From: SHAN690 sp040905305
Lineage (GTDB): Bacteria > Bacteroidota > Bacteroidia > Flavobacteriales_G > Salibacteraceae
Direction: 5' to 3'
NCBI GenBank assembly: GCA_040905305.1
Contig: JBBDRU010000181.1
Span: forward strand, 1 to 6,148
DNA length: 6,148 nt
The position numbers were made by a program, and so were the translations under genes. Shown here in pieces: positions 1-6,148 of the stretch. How positions within the stretch are numbered: position 1 is the stretch's first letter; each line of letters starts with the position of its first letter. Below the pieces are notes generated by a model. The model saw only the letters and a program-made list of their open reading frames with translations. It was not told the origin of the DNA and did no database searches.

Positions 1-1
1 C

Positions 2-31
2 TTGCCATTCCTCTAAAATAGGCTATTTTTA
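2..31 (+). promoter_or_regulatory. Possible Bacteroidota-type promoter upstream of brxA
   Basis: A TTG at 2-4 and TATTTTTA at 24-31 are separated by 19 bases. This resembles the Bacteroidota sigma factor consensus (TTG at -33 and TAnnTTTG at -7), with the last base of the -7 box different. Transcription would begin near 36-40, giving a leader of only about 10-15 bases before the brxA ATG at 51. In such A+T-rich sequence a match of this quality can arise by chance, and the window edge prevents viewing more upstream DNA. Confidence 0.3.
15..29. repeat. 15-bp hyphenated inverted repeat in the brxA leader
   Basis: AAAATAG at 15-21 and CTATTTT at 23-29 are perfect reverse complements around a single G at 22. 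The one-base centre makes it a poor RNA hairpin but a reasonable binding site for a dimeric repressor, and it overlaps the candidate -7 box. BREX operons are often controlled by a separately encoded transcription factor such as BrxR, but no such gene is in view. It could also be the remnant of a weak terminator of an upstream gene, because T-rich sequence follows. Confidence 0.3.
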
Positions 32-50
32 CCTTTTTACTTTAATTTTC

Positions 51-662
51 ATGCCAGAAAAAACATACATCGCTTTGACCATCGGGGCTCTTTTCCAAAG
101 GGAATTTGAGGCTATCATTCCGATTTTGACATCGGATGATCCTCAAAAAGAACTGGTTAAAGAATTTAAAGAAAATAAGTACTTAAAAATCAAAACGGAG
201 TCGGCTAGGGAAAGACTGCTTACAGACCTGAGGCGGAGAACCAAATTTGCCCCTGATGGCTTTTGGGAGTTTTACCTTACCTGCACGGATTGTCAGAGGA
301 AACTCTCACTTTTCTTTTTATTGCTGAATGCCTATCCCGTTGCGTTGGACCTGCAGCTGGAGGTTGTGGTGGAAAAATGGAAGAAGCTTGAGAAAAAGCT
401 GGTTGCTTTTGACTTGCACATGCGATTGGATGAATTGTCTACATCAATAACACAGGTAGGTAGTTGGTCAAATAGGACTAAGAAAAATGTAGCCACAAAC
501 TTTCTTCGGTCCTTGAAAGATGCCGGATTATTAATCAACGGAGAGATCAATAAACCAGGCCCTCAACCAGAATCATTCTGGCACTACTTCATCACTATCG
601 GCGAATCTTGGTTCCTGGAGGCTTGCCTTTTGTCAAAAACTGAACGGGAGAAACTGCTATGA
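51..662 (+). CDS. brxA: BREX protein BrxA (DUF1819 family)
   Basis: The 203-residue product has the usual BrxA length of about 200. Residues 82-110 (RKLSLFFLLLNAYPVALDLQ onward to VVEKW) match the helical core typical of the family. Residues about 130-163 look like a winged helix-turn-helix: a serine/threonine-rich turn, a tryptophan, TKKNVATNFLRSLKDAGLL, then a short wing. Family knowledge: BrxA is a small DNA-binding protein of BREX systems whose exact role is not settled. There is no signal peptide or membrane segment, so it should be cytoplasmic. The ATG at 51 is the first start codon in this frame in the window. The frame has no stop upstream, but the length argues against extension. Its end overlaps brxB in an ATGA, implying coupled translation. 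The assignment rests on pattern plus gene order; the leader suggests it is the first gene of the operon. Confidence 0.88.
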   Translation: MPEKTYIALTIGALFQREFEAIIPILTSDDPQKELVKEFKENKYLKIKTESARERLLTDLRRRTKFAPDGFWEFYLTCTDCQRKLSLFFLLLNAYPVALDLQLEVVVEKWKKLEKKLVAFDLHMRLDELSTSITQVGSWSNRTKKNVATNFLRSLKDAGLLINGEINKPGPQPESFWHYFITIGESWFLEACLLSKTEREKLL

Positions 663-1249
663 CCATCACAGAACTATACCATAAGCTGGCCAATAAGGAC
701 TTTCAAGATTACAATACAGGTAAACTTTTTTGGCCGGTGTATATGTATGGCTATGACCCCAAAGAGGAATACAATATCAGAAAGGAAATTCAGGAAATTA
801 AAGGGCGGTTGCATCGACCTAACAACTACCTGAATATTCTGACCCTGGACATCTTTCAGGAATTCCTCAATTACCTCGATGCATCTTCATTTGGAAAGAA
901 AAACAAGCTGAAGTTTTACCTGGAATCGGAGGCTTCAAAGCCTGAAAAAGTCCAACAGGCTTTGATCAAAGATGCCGCAAGTGAAAAGTTCTTTGATTGG
1001 GTTCATGAACGGATTACCCAGCATCTTGAATCTTCTGGTGATTTTGAAGTGGCTTATGTGTTTATGTACGGTTGGGGAGCCATTTTTCCTTACTTGAGAA
1101 CCAGTAAGTTTCTGAATAATTTTGAAAAACATATAGGGAAATACAAACTGATAGTATACTATCCAGGCAAGGTAAAGCCAAGTTACAATCTTTTTGGGTT
1201 GGTAAATGATGAAAATCTTTACCGGGCCACCACTTTAATCAATGATTGA
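659..1249 (+). CDS. brxB: BREX protein BrxB (DUF1788 family)
   Basis: The 196-residue product matches BrxB length and hallmarks. An N-terminal part (about residues 24-60) has YMYGYDPKEEY, a charged helix and a segment on which BrxB proteins show LNILTLDIF-like sequence. The C-terminal part (about residues 131-192) has MYGWGAIFPYLRTSKFLNNF, then KLIVYYPGK, LFGLVNDENLYRAT. The order G-x-hydrophobic-FP-hydrophobic-R, hydrophobic-YPG, YRA is typical of DUF1788. BrxB is needed for BREX activity in the model systems, but its biochemical role is not firmly known; it is thought to act in the same complex as the other Brx proteins. The start ATG overlaps the brxA stop by four bases, with a GGGAG 8 bases upstream (646-650) that could serve as a ribosome binding site. 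Nothing in the gene looks damaged. Confidence 0.88.
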   Translation: MTITELYHKLANKDFQDYNTGKLFWPVYMYGYDPKEEYNIRKEIQEIKGRLHRPNNYLNILTLDIFQEFLNYLDASSFGKKNKLKFYLESEASKPEKVQQALIKDAASEKFFDWVHERITQHLESSGDFEVAYVFMYGWGAIFPYLRTSKFLNNFEKHIGKYKLIVYYPGKVKPSYNLFGLVNDENLYRATTLIND

Positions 1250-1250
1250 T

Positions 1251-1583
1251 ATGATCATCAAAGACATTTTTGAAAAGGATATTCACCGGGAAATCAATTC
1301 TGCGGTAGTCGTAAGCAACCAGAAAAAGGACACGGTCATTCAGGAGATCCGGGAATATATTTTTACAGACGAACTTCTGGAAAATCTTTACCTCCTGCTT
1401 GATACAGTGGTCAACCGCCGCTTGGGTAAGACGGGTATTTGGATCAATGGCTATTATGGCTCAGGTAAGTCCCACTTTATCAAGTATGCTCATTACTGTC
1501 TCAGTAAAGAAACCTCCGAAGAGGCTTTTAGTCATGTCATAGAAGCTGCCAAAAAATACGATACCACCAAAGCAGGAAAATAG
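1251..1583 (+). CDS. brxC: N-terminal fragment of BrxC with the Walker A motif
   Basis: This frame encodes about 110 residues. It opens with MIIKDIFEKDIHREINSAVV, which closely resembles the usual BrxC N-terminus (M-x-IKDIF-x-KDI-x-R-x-I). The P-loop is GYYGSGKS at about residues 67-74, with the catalytic lysine at 73, followed by the HFIKYAHYCL helix. The product ends at TAG 1581-1583, before the rest of the ATPase core. The start is uncertain: ATG 1251 gives the family-like N-terminus and lies 1 bp after the brxB stop, whereas ATG 1242 adds MID and overlaps brxB by 8 bp. Alone, this fragment has Walker A but no Walker B, so it should not hydrolyse ATP unless it pairs with the downstream product. 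Confidence 0.8.
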   Translation: MIIKDIFEKDIHREINSAVVVSNQKKDTVIQEIREYIFTDELLENLYLLLDTVVNRRLGKTGIWINGYYGSGKSHFIKYAHYCLSKETSEEAFSHVIEAAKKYDTTKAGK

Positions 1584-1587
1584 GAGG
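1581..1587 (+). other. In-frame amber codon embedded in an AGGAGG sequence
   Basis: The stop codon TAG (1581-1583) forms the start of TAGGAGG. AGGAGG (1582-1587) is a perfect Shine-Dalgarno core. The next in-frame ATG is at 1608, leaving a spacing of 20 bases, which is much longer than the usual 5-10. No ATG, GTG or TTG occurs in any frame at a good distance after it, so it is a poor designed restart. A single base change at 1581 or 1583 would restore a sense codon such as lysine, glutamine, glutamate or tyrosine. Confidence 0.75.
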
Positions 1588-1607
1588 AAATCACGCAAAG
1601 CAACCTG

Positions 1608-4600
1608 ATGCTGCTTCAAAAAAAAATCCAGTCCACGACCATGGAGGATATCATGTTCAACGTAGAGGATGTGACGGCTGATGGCAATATCAAACAGCGA
1701 TTGACAAGGGTGATGCTCGACATGCTCAATAAGCGAAGGGGTTACAATGCCAACGATATACCCTTGGCATTGCTCTTTGAAAAGTACCTGGATCGGAAAG
1801 GTAAATTTGAGGGTTTTAAAAGTTTGGTAGCTGAAGAACTCGGATATGAGGACTGGACAACAGATGCCGCCAATGTTGCCGCTTTTGAATTGGAAAGTAT
1901 TTTAGAAATAGGTAAGCGCCTGGTTCCTGAGATGGATATTAAATCTCTTCATGGCAAGATTTCCGATCCTGAGGCTTTTAAGATAGACATTGAAGGGGTG
2001 TTGATTCCTGAGCTGAAGGACTATATCAAGGACAAAGAACCTGGTTACCGCCTATTGTTCTTGATTGATGAGATATCGCAGTATATCGGTACCAACAAGG
2101 AAATCCTGCTCAACTTTCAGAATATCATTGAAAGAGTAAGTCAGGATCTAAATAATCAGGTTTGGATTGCCTGTACCGCACAGCAGACCTTGGAAGAAGT
2201 ATCCATGGGTTTGGAGGGCGTAGAAGATGTCAAGGATGAATTTGGTAAGATCCTCGGAAGGTTTGATACCCGTATTTCCCTGCAATCCAATGATGCTTCT
2301 TACATTACCCAGAAAAGAATCCTCGATAAAAACTCCAAAGGAGTCGAAGAACTTGGGAAGATCTACAGGGACAATAAAGACTATATTCACAATCAGTTCA
2401 AGATAAAGCATGAACTGTACAAAGGGTATGAAAATCTAAAGTCTTTTGAACTGGCATACCCATTCGTACCTTATCAGTTCAGGTTGATTTCACATGTTTT
2501 CGATGCTTTCCAAAACCTGGGTTTTGTGATCAAGCAGGTCAAAGACAATGAACGTTCCCTTCTGGGGATTACCCATTTTACGGTTAAGGAAAATAAAAAC
2601 CTTCCTGTGGGAGAGTTCATTCCTTTTGACAAATTCTTCAACAGGCAGTTGGAGCAGAACTTGACCCAGAGGGGTTCGAGAGCCATCAATCACGCGATGG
2701 AGCTACCTTACATACAGCAAAATGATTTTGCACAACGAGTAGTCAAGACTATTTTTATGATCTCCAATCTGGCAGATGGTATCAAACTGACTTTTCCATC
2801 GAATGTGGAAAATCTATGTATACTGATGATGGATAAGCTGGATCAAAATAAAATGCAGCTGCAGACCCAAATCAAAGGGGTTCTGGACAGGTTGGTCGAG
2901 GAAAGTATTATCCGGGAGGAGAAAGGAAAGTATTTCTTTTTTAATGAAGACGAAATCGATGTACAGAATTTTATCAAAAACCAGCCTATCGGCATGGAAG
3001 ACCGGTGGAATGAATTTGATGGCTTTTTCCGAAAACTGGTCAACTTGAATTTTGTCAAGTTCCCTTTTGCCAATAATGAATTCAAGGTTTCTTATTGGAT
3101 TGATGATAAGGAGATATTTAGAAATGGTGATTTCAAGATCAAGGTGCTATTTTCAGACAAATCAGATCTTCATCAAAAGGCCCTGATGAATTCCAATGCT
3201 GATATCATGGTTGCGGTGTCCCATTGGTTCCGGGAAGACAAAGAATTGGTGAGAGACTTTGATTGGTATGTGAAAACCACCAAGTATTTTTCCTTCAATG
3301 CAGAAGCAGCTTCTGGGGAAAGGATGAAAACCATAGAAAACTTCCGGGTAAGGAATGAAGCCCTCAAAGAGAAGATTGCTAGGAAGTTGGAGATGAAGTT
3401 TCCCGAAACGGATTTTGTCCTGGGACAGAAAGTTGTAGATGCGTCGGAGATCAATGGAACCAGCGCAGCAGAGCGTCTGAGAAATGCCATCAACAAGCAC
3501 CTGGAAAAGGTATATCACAAACATAAAGCTTCCAAAGACTATGTTAAAAATCAACAGGAGTTGAGAGAGATTATCAAGAACCCTGTTCAGACAGACCTTG
3601 GACTGGATACAGCTGAGATGGAAATCAACGACTGGATCACTGCACACGGGGATGAAGTGACGGTGGACGATATTATCAAGGCATTTGAAAAACCTCCTTT
3701 CGGTTGGAAGTTTGAAGCGGTGCTCCATGTACTATACAATTTGGAGGGAAAGAAAAAGCGGGAGTTTGTCTATCAGAATTCTCCTCGCTATGCAGCCAGG
3801 CCTTTTATCGAACTGGCGATGAAAACCAACGAAAGGGCTGTCTGTGTGGTAAAGGCAGGAGAAGAAATTCCCCAAAGCACGATCGATGAAACCCGGGAGG
3901 TATTCAAAGCCATCTTTAATACGGAAATTCCAGCCACAACAAATGGTAATGAACTTTCGGACATGATCAAAGGCAAACTGGACAAGCTATATCAGGATTA
4001 TGAAAGAGAAGAGGATGTATTTTATGGGGCTTATCCTTTTGGGAATGTATTCCATGAAGTACGCAAAAAAATTGAAGCCATCAAAATCATCCGGGAGCCC
4101 AAGTCGTTATTCCGAAGGCTACAGGATGAAAAGGAGGAGCTGAAGGAAAGCTATGACCTGGCCAAGGGGATGGCAGAGATCATGTCAAGAGCCAAAGGAG
4201 ATTACGATGCGGTCAGTGAATTTTACAAAAACAACAAGGAAAATATCCGGGAACTTTCTCCTGAATCCATAGAAAAGGGCGACAAAATCGCACGCTTCCT
4301 GAAGAGTGAAGATCCAAGGTTTGAATTAAGACATATCCTAAAAGCATACAAAGAACTTAAGGATGACATCAAGTCTTGGATGGATGCGTTGCGGGAGGAA
4401 GTAATTGCCCTTTACCAAGGATTATTTAAAGAATTGGATCAAGAAGCCGCTCGGATGGAGGTAGATGGGAATACGTATTCCGACGAGAATACCATCCTCA
4501 AGAAAATAAGGAATATCCAGTCCATTACTCAGCTTAAACTGATGAAATCAGAAGCTGGGATATTCAAGGGAGAAGAACTGGATAAAATCATCCGATTCGC

Positions 4601-4784
4601 CAGTCAGAAAGAAGGAAAGGCTAAAACAGGAAATACTTCCACAGTAAACGAACCGGAGTTTTATTATATCACCAAAGTCAAGGCAACTATCTCTAATCAA
4701 GAGGAACTTGAAGTTTATATCCAAAAAGTAAAAGCGGATATGCAGGACTTACTAAAAGCCAAAAAAACCATCATCATCAAATAA
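1608..4784 (+). CDS. brxC: C-terminal portion of BrxC: Walker B ATPase core and helical tail
   Basis: This 1058-residue frame holds the bulk of BrxC. Early residues 11-25 (TMEDIMFNVEDV) match the strand and loop after the P-loop helix. Walker B is LLFLIDEISQYI at about 149-160, with the acidic pair D154-E155. A sensor-like strand VWIACTAQQ lies at 185-193. Arginines in GRFDTRISL (about 217-225) could include an arginine finger. Residues about 684-715 contain KPPFGWKFEAVLHVLYNL, resembling the PPYGW segment of large BREX/Pgl ATPases. From about 835 to 960 the protein is strongly charged and probably helical or coiled. The true start of the gene is upstream at 1251 or 1242; ATG 1608 is just the first ATG after the amber codon. 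Without the P-loop this piece should not bind ATP normally. It ends 11 bp before pglX. Confidence 0.85.
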   Translation: MLLQKKIQSTTMEDIMFNVEDVTADGNIKQRLTRVMLDMLNKRRGYNANDIPLALLFEKYLDRKGKFEGFKSLVAEELGYEDWTTDAANVAAFELESILEIGKRLVPEMDIKSLHGKISDPEAFKIDIEGVLIPELKDYIKDKEPGYRLLFLIDEISQYIGTNKEILLNFQNIIERVSQDLNNQVWIACTAQQTLEEVSMGLEGVEDVKDEFGKILGRFDTRISLQSNDASYITQKRILDKNSKGVEELGKIYRDNKDYIHNQFKIKHELYKGYENLKSFELAYPFVPYQFRLISHVFDAFQNLGFVIKQVKDNERSLLGITHFTVKENKNLPVGEFIPFDKFFNRQLEQNLTQRGSRAINHAMELPYIQQNDFAQRVVKTIFMISNLADGIKLTFPSNVENLCILMMDKLDQNKMQLQTQIKGVLDRLVEESIIREEKGKYFFFNEDEIDVQNFIKNQPIGMEDRWNEFDGFFRKLVNLNFVKFPFANNEFKVSYWIDDKEIFRNGDFKIKVLFSDKSDLHQKALMNSNADIMVAVSHWFREDKELVRDFDWYVKTTKYFSFNAEAASGERMKTIENFRVRNEALKEKIARKLEMKFPETDFVLGQKVVDASEINGTSAAERLRNAINKHLEKVYHKHKASKDYVKNQQELREIIKNPVQTDLGLDTAEMEINDWITAHGDEVTVDDIIKAFEKPPFGWKFEAVLHVLYNLEGKKKREFVYQNSPRYAARPFIELAMKTNERAVCVVKAGEEIPQSTIDETREVFKAIFNTEIPATTNGNELSDMIKGKLDKLYQDYEREEDVFYGAYPFGNVFHEVRKKIEAIKIIREPKSLFRRLQDEKEELKESYDLAKGMAEIMSRAKGDYDAVSEFYKNNKENIRELSPESIEKGDKIARFLKSEDPRFELRHILKAYKELKDDIKSWMDALREEVIALYQGLFKELDQEAARMEVDGNTYSDENTILKKIRNIQSITQLKLMKSEAGIFKGEELDKIIRFASQKEGKAKTGNTSTVNEPEFYYITKVKATISNQEELEVYIQKVKADMQDLLKAKKTIIIK

Positions 4785-4788
4785 GGAA
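4783..4788 (+). promoter_or_regulatory. Ribosome binding site of pglX overlapping the brxC stop
   Basis: AAGGAA lies 7 bases before the ATG at 4796 and shares bases with the TAA stop of brxC (4782-4784). This supports 4796 as the pglX start and suggests that ribosomes finishing brxC reload for pglX. If the upstream amber codon prevents translation of most of brxC, pglX translation could also fall by polarity. Confidence 0.5.
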
Positions 4789-4795
4789 CCGATCC

Positions 4796-6148
4796 ATGAA
4801 TCTTAAGACTTTTTCACAGCTTGGCCGAAGAATTTTAATCAATGGAGTAGAAAAAAAACTGCTGTACTGGGGTTTCGATGCAAAGGGAAATGTTCTCGAA
4901 GAACCCATGGCCGTGGAAGGTGGCTACCTCCTGCGGGGGGAGGGTTATAATGATCCCACTGTGCTGCACAAATGGGAAGCACTCCGCAACGCCATTCAGA
5001 AAAAAGGCATGGATTCAGTGACAGAGGAAGCGGCTTATACCTGGTTCAACCGATTCATGGCCATCCGCATACTGTCCAAAAATCAATACGATCAGGCCCA
5101 ATTGGAATATGAAGGAGACAGCATGACTCCGACGATCCTGGCAAAGGCCAGAAGAGGGCAGACAAATTTCCTGAAACCTACAGAGAAACAAAGGCTGCAA
5201 AAAGTCCTGACCGATTACAGCAAGGAAAAAGAAGCCTTTGCCATCCTCATGATAGGATACTGCGATCAGCACCTATTGCTGCGGAGCATTTTTGGCAGGA
5301 TAGATGACTATACCGAATTGCTGCTTCCGGACGATACCTTGGAAAAGGATGGTTTTATCCATCTGCTCAATACCACGGATGCCATCTATGAGGAGGATTA
5401 CCGCAAGGTGGAGCTGATCGGCTGGCTGTACCAGTTTTATATCTCCGAAAAAAAAGACAAGGTCTTCGCCTCTTTTAAGAAAAACAAAAAGGCAGAAGCC
5501 AGGGACATTCCTGCGGCCACACAGATCTTCACGCCCAACTGGATCGTGAAGTACATGGTGCAGAATACCGCTGGCAAACTCTGGCTGGACCTGCATCCGG
5601 ATTCAGCCATGAAGGAACAGATGGCCTACCTGATCCATGATGAAGCACAGACACAAGCGCCCATCATCTCCGAAGTAGCTCAACTGAAGCTGCTGGATCC
5701 TGCCGTGGGTTCGGGACATATCCTGGTAGAAGGCTTCGACCTGCTGTATGGAATGTATATGGAGGAATACTATACGGTGGAAGAAGCCGTGGCCAGCATC
5801 TTGCAACATAACCTCTTTGGATTGGATATAGACAACAGGGCTGTGCAGCTGGCCAAATTTGCTGTTTTGCTTAAGGCGGCCAAATATTACCCTGAGGTGC
5901 TGCAAAAAGGCTGGATGCCACAGATCTATGCCATGCCTGAACCTTATCCCTTTAGCAGACAGGAGGTGTTGGATTTTCTGGGAAAAGAAGGGCTTGACTA
6001 CGAGGAAGAACTCAGTGATACGTTAAAACTGATGCAGGATGGCCAGAACTTGGGTTCAGCCATGCTTATTCAAATGAATGAAAAGACCAGGGAGTTTTTG
6101 ATTAAAAGGCTGAACGCACTTCAAAATCAATGTTTTCAGGATTTAGGG
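4796..6148 (+). CDS. pglX: PglX (BrxX) adenine-specific DNA methyltransferase, 5' part only
   Basis: The frame runs 451 codons without a stop to the window edge; complete PglX proteins are about 1200 residues, so roughly the first third is present. PglX is the BREX methyltransferase that marks an adenine in a short non-palindromic site on host DNA, using S-adenosylmethionine. Here the N-terminal region (residues 1-230) includes AAYTWFNRFMAIRIL, a family-typical helix. ARDIPAATQIFTPNWIVKYM (about 240-260) precedes the catalytic domain. The S-adenosylmethionine motif is DPAVGSGH at 301-308, and FGLDIDNRAVQLAKFAVLLKA starts at about 341, carrying the acidic motif II. The catalytic NPPY motif and target recognition region should lie beyond the edge. 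The start is supported by an AAGGAA 7 bases upstream and 11-bp spacing from brxC. No damage is visible in this part. Confidence 0.92.
   Translation, partial: MNLKTFSQLGRRILINGVEKKLLYWGFDAKGNVLEEPMAVEGGYLLRGEGYNDPTVLHKWEALRNAIQKKGMDSVTEEAAYTWFNRFMAIRILSKNQYDQAQLEYEGDSMTPTILAKARRGQTNFLKPTEKQRLQKVLTDYSKEKEAFAILMIGYCDQHLLLRSIFGRIDDYTELLLPDDTLEKDGFIHLLNTTDAIYEEDYRKVELIGWLYQFYISEKKDKVFASFKKNKKAEARDIPAATQIFTPNWIVKYMVQNTAGKLWLDLHPDSAMKEQMAYLIHDEAQTQAPIISEVAQLKLLDPAVGSGHILVEGFDLLYGMYMEEYYTVEEAVASILQHNLFGLDIDNRAVQLAKFAVLLKAAKYYPEVLQKGWMPQIYAMPEPYPFSRQEVLDFLGKEGLDYEEELSDTLKLMQDGQNLGSAMLIQMNEKTREFLIKRLNALQNQCFQDLG

Larger units (their letters stand above)
1251..4784 (+). pseudogene. brxC: brxC, BREX P-loop ATPase, interrupted by an in-frame TAG
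   Basis: The two open frames at 1242-1583 and 1608-4784 are in the same frame. Only a TAG at 1581-1583 and eight further sense codons (EEITQSNL) separate them, so readthrough would give one protein of about 1177-1180 residues, the normal size of BrxC. The sequence on both sides reads as continuous BrxC-like protein, so a single nonsense substitution explains the break; no insertion, deletion or mobile element is visible. In BREX systems BrxC is an ATPase required for both host methylation and phage exclusion where tested. I call it a probable pseudogene, but no other decay is seen over 3.5 kb, so the stop is recent, a sequencing error, or tolerated. Alternatives are a two-polypeptide ATPase or amber suppression. 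Confidence 0.65.

Noticed and set aside
15..38. Inverted repeat followed by T-rich sequence as a terminator of an upstream gene
   Set aside because: The stem is A+T rich and the loop would be one base, or three if the end pair opens, so a stable hairpin is unlikely. An operator or chance palindrome fits better.
1581..1583. TAG recoded as an amino acid (pyrrolysine or a reassigned code)
   Set aside because: Nothing in the window suggests an alternative code, there is no recognisable recoding element beside the stop, and BrxC needs no special residue in this linker.
1581..1586. TAGGAG at the brxC stop equals the site methylated by the Bacillus cereus BREX system
   Set aside because: BREX specificity differs between PglX proteins and this one's recognition region is outside the window. 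A six-base match at this point is most likely chance.
3162..3728. A 188-codon open frame on the minus strand inside brxC
   Set aside because: It lies wholly within the coding frame of brxC and its translation, rich in Phe, His, Leu and Cys, resembles no family and looks like an antisense shadow. Other minus-strand frames within brxC and pglX were dismissed for the same reason.
5015..5905. Three consecutive minus-strand open frames of 85-107 codons
   Set aside because: The plus strand here encodes PglX with clear methyltransferase motifs, so these are antisense shadows, made longer by the higher G+C content.

Overview
This window carries the 5' part of a BREX phage-defence operon, all on the + strand: brxA, brxB, brxC and the first 451 codons of pglX (brxX). 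The genes were recognised from their proteins and order: a BrxA-type (DUF1819) protein with a C-terminal winged helix, a BrxB-type (DUF1788) protein, a very large P-loop ATPase (BrxC), and an adenine-specific DNA methyltransferase (PglX). The order brxA-brxB-brxC-pglX fits type 1 BREX best. Types 5 and 6 share parts of this order, and the genes that would settle the subtype (pglZ, then brxL, or brxD/brxHI/brxHII) would lie beyond the right edge. Protein style, A+T-rich sequence and a Bacteroidota-like promoter suggest a Bacteroidota (Cytophagales-like) bacterium. That is a judgement from pattern, not a database result.

Layout: 1-50 is a short A+T-rich leader with a possible Bacteroidota-type promoter and a 15-bp hyphenated inverted repeat lying across it. 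brxA (51-662) overlaps brxB (659-1249) by 4 bp in an ATGA. brxC starts 1 bp after the brxB stop (or overlaps it by 8 bp), runs to 4784, and is followed 11 bp later by pglX, which leaves the window open. The packing implies one transcript. There is no intergenic stretch over 50 bp.

The main anomaly is in brxC. The 1180-codon reading frame is intact except for one in-frame amber codon (TAG, 1581-1583). It separates an N-terminal piece holding the Walker A motif from a 1058-residue piece holding Walker B and everything else. No frameshift is needed to join the halves. This is either a nonsense mutation that inactivates the system, a sequencing or assembly error, or, less likely, a gene expressed in two pieces or by readthrough. 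In a working BREX system BrxA, BrxB, BrxC, PglX and PglZ cooperate to methylate host DNA and block phage replication. BrxC is required in the systems studied, so the status of this codon decides whether the island works. I found no clearly undescribed system. The interest lies in the broken or split brxC, the possible leader operator, and the higher G+C content of pglX.
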